Source: an uncultured Lachnospiraceae bacterium (lineage in GTDB: Bacteria > Bacillota_A > Clostridia > Lachnospirales > Lachnospiraceae). Taken from it: a stretch of 10,593 bases of DNA. Where the stretch lies: the NCBI GenBank assembly GCA_910588595.1, contig CAJUQU010000116.1, forward strand, positions 1 to 10,593, given 5' to 3'. Of this stretch, positions 1 to 5,962 are shown one piece after another. A model generated the notes under the pieces. That model ran no database searches, was not told where the DNA came from, and worked only from the letters and a program-made list of their open reading frames with translations. The first letter of the stretch is position 1. The number at the start of each line of letters is the position of its first letter. Position numbers and translations under genes: made by a program.

Positions 1-1746
1 GGGGAAGGCATGACGGAGAAGATCTTTTACCTCACCGCAAAGACCATCACGCGCACTGTGGCACAGGAGTGCTTTGGGCTGCTGCAGCAAAAAGGGCTTC
101 AGATGAAGACGATCGTGCTGACGGCGAAGGACAAGATCTGTTTTATGAAACAGGAGGAGGTGCAGGGGGAGAACGCGCTAGCTGACAAAACAGGTGAGGT
201 TGAGTGCAACCCCGATGCGTGCCCTTATGCAAACGGTCATTTTGACCGCATCAATGACGCCATGTATGACCTTCTGACACACGAAGATCATTTTACGAGG
301 GAGAAGGTGCAGGAATATGCCTCTCGTCACCGTGTGTGTCCATTTGAGCTGAGCCTTGATATGAGTCTGTTTTCCGATGTTGTCATCTGTGATTACAACT
401 ATGTGTTCGATCCCAGGGTGTATCTCAAGCGCTTCTTTGCGGATGGTATTGGAAAGAGGGATTATGTGTTTCTGATCGATGAGACGCACAATCTGCTCGA
501 CCGCGGCAGGGAGATGTACAGTGCAGCGCTGCTCAAGGACGCTTTTCTAAAAGCGAAACGGCTGATAAAGGAGGTGTCCCCGAAAGTTGCGAGTCATCTG
601 GACAAGTGCAACAAAGAGATGCTTGCCATGAAGAGGCAGTGTGAGAGCTTCCGCAGGGAGGAGCGGATTGACGGATTCGTGGCGGCGCTGAACCGTCTTT
701 ATGGAGCGATCGACGATTTTCTCGATGAGCATGACACTTTTCCGAACAAAAAAGAACTGCTGGAATTTTATTTTGAGGTGGCGCATTTCCTTAATATGTA
801 TGAGATCGTGGATGACCATTATGTGGTGTACAGCCAGTTGATGGAGGATGGAAATTTCATGCTAAAACTCTTCTGTGTCGATCCGTCGAGGAACCTGCAG
901 CGGTGTATGCAGAAGGGGAGGAGTACCGTATTGTTCTCGGCGACACTGCTGCCGATCCAGTATTACAAGAGGCTTCTGGGCGGCGAGCCGACGGACTACG
1001 AAGTCTATGCGAAGTCTGCGTTTGACGAGAGTAAGAAAGCGCTGCTCATCGCAAACGACGTCACGAGCAAGTATACGAGAAGAGGTGATGAGGAATTTCA
1101 GCGCATTGCGCGTTATATTCATGAAGTGGTGACGCAGCGTCATGGCAATTATATGGTCTTTCTGCCGTCGCACCTTTTTCTGGAGCAGATTTATAATCGA
1201 TTTATGGAGATGTTCTACGATGCGGACACGATGGAGTGCATCGTGCAGGGGGATTATATGAGCGAGGCGCAGCGGGAGGAATTTCTGCTGCGATTTCAGG
1301 GAAATGAAAACGGCGGTCCGGCAGGAAGTGTTGATGCCGGGATCGAGGGTGCAAAGGATTTCATATTGATCGGTTTCTGTGTGATGGGCGGGATCTTTTC
1401 GGAGGGGATCGACCTAAAACACGACAGCCTGATCGGCGCGATCATCGTGGGCACCGGCATTCCGCAGGTGGGATGTGAGAGGCAGTTTTTAAAAGAATAT
1501 TTTGATGCGCATGGGGAGAACGGATTTGACTATGCCTATCGATATCCCGGAATGAACAAGGTGCTGCAGTCGGCGGGGCGCGTGATCCGCACCGCGGATG
1601 ATATCGGCGTGGTGGCGCTGCTCGACGAACGCTTTCTTGAGCCGCAGTACCGCCGCATGTTTCCGCGGGAGTGGAGCCAGTACGATATTGTCAACGTATC
1701 ACAGGTATCAGAGAAGGTTGAGCGGTTTTGGAATGAGTGGCTGTAG
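1..1746 (+). CDS. XPD/DinG-type Fe-S superfamily 2 DNA helicase, 5'-truncated
   Basis: This is an ATP-dependent DNA helicase of the DinG/XPD (Rad3) group, presumably acting in DNA repair in the cytoplasm. The reading frame is open from base 1 (Gly-Glu-Gly before the first Met at 10), so the start and the Walker A motif lie off the left edge; 581 residues are visible. Numbering from base 1, four cysteines (C47 in DKICF, C69, C74 in CPYA, C113 in CPFE) have the arrangement of the XPD-type 4Fe-4S cluster domain. The Walker B box is IDETH (160-163 is DETH, where DEAH is usual). Later come LFSATLLP, a motif V-like FSEGIDLKHDSLIG, and motif VI QSAGRVIR (523-530) with its arginines. This is the DEAD_2 plus Helicase_C_2 arrangement. 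The C-terminal half looks complete and ends in TAG. No terminator follows. The family is clear; the exact subfamily is not. Confidence 0.9.
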   Translation, partial: GEGMTEKIFYLTAKTITRTVAQECFGLLQQKGLQMKTIVLTAKDKICFMKQEEVQGENALADKTGEVECNPDACPYANGHFDRINDAMYDLLTHEDHFTREKVQEYASRHRVCPFELSLDMSLFSDVVICDYNYVFDPRVYLKRFFADGIGKRDYVFLIDETHNLLDRGREMYSAALLKDAFLKAKRLIKEVSPKVASHLDKCNKEMLAMKRQCESFRREERIDGFVAALNRLYGAIDDFLDEHDTFPNKKELLEFYFEVAHFLNMYEIVDDHYVVYSQLMEDGNFMLKLFCVDPSRNLQRCMQKGRSTVLFSATLLPIQYYKRLLGGEPTDYEVYAKSAFDESKKALLIANDVTSKYTRRGDEEFQRIARYIHEVVTQRHGNYMVFLPSHLFLEQIYNRFMEMFYDADTMECIVQGDYMSEAQREEFLLRFQGNENGGPAGSVDAGIEGAKDFILIGFCVMGGIFSEGIDLKHDSLIGAIIVGTGIPQVGCERQFLKEYFDAHGENGFDYAYRYPGMNKVLQSAGRVIRTADDIGVVALLDERFLEPQYRRMFPREWSQYDIVNVSQVSEKVERFWNEWL

Positions 1747-1838
1747 GTGTATAGCAGACACAACAAGAATTAAAAAACGTGTGTTATTTGACGGGTGGCG
1801 CAATGTTTAAAGTTATAGTGGTTTTCATATGGACAAAG

Positions 1839-1847
1839 TGTTATAAT
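1839..1847 (+). promoter_or_regulatory. extended -10 promoter of ugd
   Basis: TG (1839-1840) is followed by one base and a perfect TATAAT (1842-1847), the extended -10 form. The predicted start is near 1854, giving a leader of about 29 nt. No good -35 lies 16-18 bp upstream, which extended -10 promoters tolerate. A TTGACG at 1788-1793 is too far away to serve. The rest of 1747-1882 holds nothing else recognisable. Confidence 0.6.
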
Positions 1848-1882
1848 GGGGGAAATGTAAAGAAGATAGACGGAGGAGTACT

Positions 1883-3049
1883 ATGAAAATAGCAGTGGCA
1901 GGTATCGGTTATGTCGGGCTTTCAAACGCGATATTGCTGGCTCAGCACAATGAGGTGACAGCAGTGGATGTCTTTCAGGAAAAGGCTGATATGATCAACA
2001 ATAGAAGATCGCCGATCATTGATAAAGAGATCGAGGAATATCTGGCGACAAAGGATCTGAACTTAAAGGCGACGACGGATGGAGAGGCCGCATGCAAGGA
2101 TGCGGAGTATATCATCATCGCAACACCGACCAACTATGATCCGGACAAGAATTATTTTGATACCAGCTCGATCGAAGCTGTGATCAGGCTGGTACTACAA
2201 GTAAACAAAGATGCTGTCATGATCATCAAGTCGACAGTTCCGGTCGGGTACACCAAATCCGTGCGGGAAAGGTTTGGTACGGACCACATTATTTTTTCGC
2301 CCGAGTTTTTGCGCGAGGGGAGGGCTTTGTATGACAATCTCTACCCGTCCCGCATCATCGTTGGGGAGCAGTCAAAACGGGCAGAAGTGTTTGCGGGCCT
2401 GCTCAGGGAAGGTGCGATCAAGAAGGATATCCCCACGCTGTTTACGGACACGACGGAGGCGGAGGCGATCAAACTCTTTGCCAATACGTACCTGGCACTC
2501 CGGGTAGCCTATTTTAACGAGCTTGACACATATGCGGAGATGCGCGGCCTGAACACGAAGCAGGTCATAGAGGGGGTAGGACTCGATCCCAGGATCGGAA
2601 ATCATTACAATAATCCCTCCTTTGGATATGGTGGGTACTGCCTGCCTAAGGATACGAAGCAGCTGCGTGCAAACTATGAGAATGTGCCGAACAATATCAT
2701 CTCGGCGATCGTGGATGCAAATAGGACGAGAAAAGACCACATCGCGGATATGATACTGGCAAAGAGACCGCAGATCGTAGGCGTGTACAGGCTCACGATG
2801 AAGACGGATTCCGACAATTTCCGCCAGTCCTCCATACAGGGCATCATGAAGCGCATCAAGGCAAAGGGTGTTGAGGTGGTCGTGTACGAGCCAAGCCTTA
2901 AGGAGGATGATTTTTTCAGGTCTAGGGTGATAAGGGATCTGCAGGAGTTTAAGAAAATATCAGATGTTATTATTGCGAACCGCCTGACAGAAGAGATTGG
3001 GGATGTGGAAGAGAAAATATATACAAGGGATATTTACGGCAGGGATTAG
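1883..3049 (+). CDS. ugd: UDP-glucose 6-dehydrogenase
   Basis: It oxidises UDP-glucose to UDP-glucuronate with two NAD+, supplying precursor for capsule, exopolysaccharide or other uronic acid polymers; cytosolic. The protein is 388 aa, the usual length of the short bacterial form. It starts with the Rossmann motif GIGYVGLSNA (7-16) with D29 in the cofactor position after strand 2, then IIIATPTN (77-84), KSTVPVG (116-122), SPEFLREG (139-146) and KLFANTYLALRVAYFNE (197-213). The catalytic cysteine is C253 in GYGGYCLPKDTKQL, with D257 behind it. All key residues are present, so it should be active. ATG 1883 is preceded by GGAGGAG at 1872-1878. It appears monocistronic: it has its own promoter, and the next gene also has one. 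No polysaccharide cluster adjoins it, so its end product is unclear. No convincing terminator follows; CAGGGA (3040-3045) and TCCCTG (3066-3071) could pair but have a 20-nt loop. Confidence 0.95.
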   Translation: MKIAVAGIGYVGLSNAILLAQHNEVTAVDVFQEKADMINNRRSPIIDKEIEEYLATKDLNLKATTDGEAACKDAEYIIIATPTNYDPDKNYFDTSSIEAVIRLVLQVNKDAVMIIKSTVPVGYTKSVRERFGTDHIIFSPEFLREGRALYDNLYPSRIIVGEQSKRAEVFAGLLREGAIKKDIPTLFTDTTEAEAIKLFANTYLALRVAYFNELDTYAEMRGLNTKQVIEGVGLDPRIGNHYNNPSFGYGGYCLPKDTKQLRANYENVPNNIISAIVDANRTRKDHIADMILAKRPQIVGVYRLTMKTDSDNFRQSSIQGIMKRIKAKGVEVVVYEPSLKEDDFFRSRVIRDLQEFKKISDVIIANRLTEEIGDVEEKIYTRDIYGRD

Positions 3050-3128
3050 ATTCAAGGAGATCTTTTCCCTGTCCGATTTGTGGATTGTGCATAAAAGCAG
3101 TCTTGTATTTCAGATATTTTCTCTAAAT

Positions 3129-3146
3129 ATTTTCGGACCCGAAAAT
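3129..3146. repeat. 18-bp palindrome upstream of the malQ promoter
   Basis: ATTTTCGG (3129-3136), a 2-bp centre AC, then the perfect inverted copy CCGAAAAT (3139-3146). It ends 6 bp before the predicted -35 of malQ. Symmetry, length and position fit a binding site for a dimeric regulator. It is not followed by a T-tract, so an intrinsic terminator for ugd is less likely. The regulator is unknown, and the site does not resemble the LacI-type operator at 3195. Confidence 0.45.
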
Positions 3147-3152
3147 TAAATC

Positions 3153-3181
3153 TTGCTATTTATTGTGCAGAGTGATATTAT
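3153..3181 (+). promoter_or_regulatory. sigma-A promoter of malQ-lacI
   Basis: -35 TTGCTA (3153-3158), a 17-bp spacer, and -10 TATTAT (3176-3181), with an upstream TG at 3173-3174 that makes it an extended -10. The predicted transcription start is about 3188, some 95 nt before malQ. Confidence 0.6.
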
Positions 3182-3194
3182 TATGTTGTCCATT

Positions 3195-3206
3195 GGAAAC
3201 GTTACC
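3195..3206. promoter_or_regulatory. LacI-family operator downstream of the malQ transcription start
   Basis: GGAAACGTTACC is a near-perfect palindrome about a central ACGT; only one symmetric pair is broken. Operators of LacI-family proteins such as MalR and CcpA share this AACG/CGTT core. It lies about +7 to +18 from the predicted start, where a bound repressor would block transcription. The LacI-family regulator encoded at 4819 is the obvious candidate to bind here (autoregulation), but CcpA is also possible. Inferred from sequence symmetry only. Confidence 0.55.
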
Positions 3207-3283
3207 GACATCAAAAATCCGACAATTTCTGGTTTGGTAATGATTCTGTGGACGATTCTACTATTTTGTGTGGAGAAAGGAAG

Positions 3284-4663
3284 ATGTGTATGAGAAGATG
3301 TGGCGTATTGATGCCGGTATCCAGTTTGCCGTCAAGGTTCGGGATAGGCGGATTTTCGAGAGAAGCCTATGATTTTGTGGACTTTCTGGCAGCGTCAGGA
3401 CAGGCGTTGTGGCAGATCCTGCCTCTGGGACCTACAGGGTATGGGGACTCACCGTACCAGTCTTTTTCGACTTTTGCAGGCAGTCCATATTATATCAGTC
3501 TGGACGCATTGATCGAGGAGGGGATGCTCACAGAAAATGAGTGTTCGTCTGTCGATTTTGGGAACGATACCAAGAGGGTGGACTACGAGAAAATATATCA
3601 CACAAGATTCCAGCTTCTCCGCAAAGCTTTTGAGAGAGCAGATCTCAAAGAAAATCCGGAATACAAAACATTTGTTGATAAAAATGAACAGTGGTTGAAA
3701 GACTATGCGATGTATATGGCAGTCAAGGACTCCCAGGGGGGGAGGTCGTGGATCGAGTGGGACGAGGATATCCGTCTCAGGAAACCACACGCTATGGCAG
3801 CGTATGAGCAGAAGCTTGCTGACGAGATCGCTTTTTACAGTTATCAGCAGTACCTGTTCTCCAGACAGTGGATGGCGCTCAAGGGATATGCCAACAAAAA
3901 GGGGATCAGTATCGTGGGTGATATTCCGATCTATGTGGCGTTTGACAGCGCGGATACATGGGCGAATCCTGAGCTTTTCTGGCTGGACAAGGAGAATGTT
4001 CCCATCGCAGTGGCAGGGTGCCCTCCCGATGCGTTTTCTGCTACCGGGCAGCTTTGGGGCAATCCGCTATACAAGTGGGATTACCATGAGGAGACAGGTT
4101 TTGCGTGGTGGGTTCGGCGGCTTTCGCATTGTTTTGACATCTATGATATCGTGCGCATTGACCATTTCAGGGGATTTGATGAGTACTGGGCAATTCCGTA
4201 CAAGGATGAGACCGCGGAGAACGGTGAGTGGAAAAAAGGACCTGGCTACAAGCTTTTTGAGGTTATGAAGAAAGCGCTTGGCAACCGCGCGGTAATTGCG
4301 GAGGATCTGGGATTTCTGACGCCGAGCGTGCTCAAACTCGTGAAGAAGACAGGCTATCCCGGAATGAAAGTTCTACAGTTCGCATTTGACTCGAGCGGGG
4401 AGAGCGACTATCTTCCGCACAATTACAATAACAATTGTGTTGTTTATACAGGAACGCATGATAATGATACCGTCAATGGGTGGATCCCTTCGCTGGACAA
4501 AAAGGATCTGGCATTTGCCAAAAGATATCTGAATGTCAGAAGGACTCCGGATCTTAGGGAGAGCCTGGTCAGGACCGCGCTCAGAAGCGTGGCGGACACA
4601 GCGATCATTCCTCTGCAGGATTACCTGGGACTCGGCGGGGAGGCGAGGGTTAACACGCCGTAG
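3284..4663 (+). CDS. malQ: 4-alpha-glucanotransferase (amylomaltase, GH77) ending at a premature TAG
   Basis: It transfers alpha-1,4-glucan segments between maltodextrins in the cytosol (maltodextrin/glycogen metabolism). The N-terminus has VLMPVSSLPSRFGIGGFS and GPTGYGDSPYQSFSTFAG. With M1 at 3284, the catalytic residues are D293 (nucleophile, RIDHFRG), E340 (acid/base, IAEDLG) and D393 (THDND), almost the numbering of the Thermus enzyme. Also present are GDIPIYVAFDSADTW and CPPDAFSATGQLWGNP. The frame stops at TAG 4661-4663 after EARVNTP, giving 459 aa, but the same frame runs on for 46 more MalQ-like codons to 4804. With a sense codon at 4661 the protein would be 506 aa, normal for the family. 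GGAG at 3272-3275 suits ATG 3284; AGGA at 3278-3281 would suit ATG 3290 equally well. A GTG at 3248 is in frame but adds unconserved residues. The gene is controlled from the promoter and operator just upstream. Confidence 0.9.
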   Translation: MCMRRCGVLMPVSSLPSRFGIGGFSREAYDFVDFLAASGQALWQILPLGPTGYGDSPYQSFSTFAGSPYYISLDALIEEGMLTENECSSVDFGNDTKRVDYEKIYHTRFQLLRKAFERADLKENPEYKTFVDKNEQWLKDYAMYMAVKDSQGGRSWIEWDEDIRLRKPHAMAAYEQKLADEIAFYSYQQYLFSRQWMALKGYANKKGISIVGDIPIYVAFDSADTWANPELFWLDKENVPIAVAGCPPDAFSATGQLWGNPLYKWDYHEETGFAWWVRRLSHCFDIYDIVRIDHFRGFDEYWAIPYKDETAENGEWKKGPGYKLFEVMKKALGNRAVIAEDLGFLTPSVLKLVKKTGYPGMKVLQFAFDSSGESDYLPHNYNNNCVVYTGTHDNDTVNGWIPSLDKKDLAFAKRYLNVRRTPDLRESLVRTALRSVADTAIIPLQDYLGLGGEARVNTP

Positions 4664-4804
4664 ACATTAGGGGGAAACTGGGAGTGGCGCATGGAGCGTG
4701 ACGCGTGCACAGAGGAGCTTTCAGCGCATATGCTGGAGCTGGCGCAGACATACGGAAGGATCGTCCGTCCTAAAAACAGAAAAAGAAAAGAAAGTAGTAA
4801 TTGA
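4664..4804 (+). pseudogene. malQ: cut-off C-terminal coding segment of malQ
   Basis: It continues directly in the malQ frame after the TAG at 4661: 46 sense codons, then TGA at 4802-4804. It begins TLGGNWEWRMERD, which is the conserved GH77 C-terminal stretch (Pro-Ser/Gly-Thr...Asn-Trp-x-Trp-Arg), continues with LAQTYGR, and ends in a lysine/arginine-rich tail. No frameshift is needed to join the two parts; one base (TAG from TCG) is enough. The segment has no convincing start site of its own. Its intact state suggests a very recent mutation, a base error, or read-through. Confidence 0.8.
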
Positions 4805-4807
4805 ATT

Positions 4808-4815
4808 GAGGTGAT
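4808..4815 (+). promoter_or_regulatory. strong ribosome binding site fixing the GTG start of the LacI-type gene
   Basis: GAGGTGAT is an eight-base perfect complement to the 3' end of 16S rRNA and sits 3 nt before GTG 4819. It decides the non-ATG start, since no in-frame ATG occurs before the DNA-binding domain. Confidence 0.7.
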
Positions 4816-4818
4816 AGG

Positions 4819-5856
4819 GTGTTTGAGCCGACGATTAAGGACATAGCACAGATATGCGGTGTAGGTGTCAGCACTGTATCGAGAGCGATCAACAATCATC
4901 CGGATATCAATTCCGAGACAAAAGAGAAGATCATGAGCGCGATCCGGGAATACGGATATGTGCCAAATGATAGTGCGAGAAACCTCAAAAGAGTGGATGC
5001 CAAGGCGATCGCAGTGCTTGTGAAAGGTATAGCAAATCCCTTTTTTACGAGTATGATCACTGTGATCGAGCAGGAATGCAAGAAAAGACATTACTCGATG
5101 GAGCTTAGCCATATCGAGGCGGACGAGGACGAAGTCGATGTCGCACAGAAAGTGGTCAAAGAAAAACGCCTGCGTGGGATCATATTTCTGGGAGGTCTGT
5201 TCTCCCACTCGGAGGAAAAGTTAAAAAAACTCACTGTGCCGTTTGTGTTCAGCACAGCTGGATCTATTCCAGAGAATATCAGCAGGAAACAGTATTCCAG
5301 CATCAGTGTGGATGATCGCAGGGAAAGTGCGAAGATGGTGGACTACCTGATCCGGTCAGGGCATACCAAGATTGCGATCCTTGTGGCGGAAGCGCAGGAT
5401 GAGAGTGTTGGAAGGCTGCGCCTGGATGGATACTGTGATGCACTGAGAGCACATGGCATTGAAATGAATCCAAGACTGATCTGTCAGACCAGGGATGAGC
5501 TGAGCCATTTCTCCATGGAGAATGGCTACCTGTCGACGAGAAAGCTGCTGGAGTGCGGGGAGGCGTTCACTGCGCTGTATGCAGTGGCGGACGCACTTGC
5601 CATCGGGGCGCTGAGGGCATTGTACGAGGCGGGGCTTCGCGTGCCAAAGGACATCTCCCTGGCGGGATATGACGGGATAGATATGGCATGTTACACCGTT
5701 CCGAGCCTGACAACGATACGTCAGCCTGTGGAGGAGATGGCAAAGGATACGACGAGACTGCTCTTTGATATCATTGCCCAAAAGACAAAACATCAGCATA
5801 TTACATATGAGGCAGAACTTCTGATCAGGGAGTCCACTGCAAAAATCCCTGATTAG
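4819..5856 (+). CDS. LacI/GalR-family transcriptional regulator, probably of malQ
   Basis: A DNA-binding repressor that responds to a sugar ligand. It has 345 aa, typical of the family, and starts at GTG. Residues 5-50 form the LacI helix-turn-helix and hinge (TIKDIAQICGVGVSTVSRAI, then NHPDINSETKEKIMSAIREYGYVPN). A hinge-type segment follows (SARNLKR), then the periplasmic-binding-protein-like core: AIAVLVKGIANPFFTSMI (about 57-75), GIIFLGG, VDDRRESAKMVDYLI, HTKIAILV, AVADALAIGALRAL, and SLAGYDGIDMACYTVPSLTTIRQP near the C-terminus. It begins 14 bp after the ancestral malQ stop, so it is very probably co-transcribed with malQ, and a LacI-type operator lies at the malQ promoter. Regulation of malQ and of itself by a maltodextrin-like ligand is inferred from position. 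The final codons and stop lie inside the terminator hairpin. Confidence 0.9.
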   Translation: MFEPTIKDIAQICGVGVSTVSRAINNHPDINSETKEKIMSAIREYGYVPNDSARNLKRVDAKAIAVLVKGIANPFFTSMITVIEQECKKRHYSMELSHIEADEDEVDVAQKVVKEKRLRGIIFLGGLFSHSEEKLKKLTVPFVFSTAGSIPENISRKQYSSISVDDRRESAKMVDYLIRSGHTKIAILVAEAQDESVGRLRLDGYCDALRAHGIEMNPRLICQTRDELSHFSMENGYLSTRKLLECGEAFTALYAVADALAIGALRALYEAGLRVPKDISLAGYDGIDMACYTVPSLTTIRQPVEEMAKDTTRLLFDIIAQKTKHQHITYEAELLIRESTAKIPD

Positions 5857-5880
5857 ACCATCAGGGATTTTTATATTTTA
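5841..5880 (+). terminator. intrinsic terminator of malQ-lacI
   Basis: A perfect 13-bp inverted repeat (5841-5853 with 5860-5872) encloses the 6-nt loop TAGACC. The GC-rich core is TCCCTGA/TCAGGGA, and the 3' arm runs into TTTTTATATTTTA. The TAG stop codon of the LacI-type gene (5854-5856) is the first half of the loop. The A-run on the 5' side could also let it work on the opposite strand, but no gene converges here. Confidence 0.92.
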
Positions 5881-5888
5881 TTGATTTA

Positions 5889-5920
5889 TTGTTTTTTTGT
5901 GATGCAAAATGGTATATAAT
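5889..5920 (+). promoter_or_regulatory. promoter of the histidine kinase operon
   Basis: TATAAT at 5915-5920 overlaps TATATA at 5913-5918; the latter has TGG before it (extended -10) and TTGTTT (5889-5894) 18 bp upstream as a weak -35. The surrounding DNA is very AT-rich and directly follows the terminator, so a new transcript must start here. Which hexamer is used cannot be told. Confidence 0.5.
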
Positions 5921-5962
5921 AAAGATGGTAAAAATGGGTAAGGACAGAAGTGGGGGACTCAT

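Noticed and set aside
3040..3071. Intrinsic terminator of ugd (CAGGGA/TCCCTG)
   Set aside because: Only six pairs around a 20-nt loop, with the first arm inside the coding region and no T-run after it.
3248..3283. Upstream GTG start for malQ at 3248
   Set aside because: It adds 12 residues not seen in the family and has no ribosome binding site; GGAG/AGGA at 3272-3281 point to ATG 3284 or 3290.
4661..4663. TAG recoded as a sense codon (pyrrolysine-like or genome-wide reassignment)
   Set aside because: Five other genes here (helicase, ugd, LacI-type, kinase, GT-like) end naturally with TAG, so TAG is an ordinary stop in this genome. Local suppression remains possible but genome-wide recoding does not fit.
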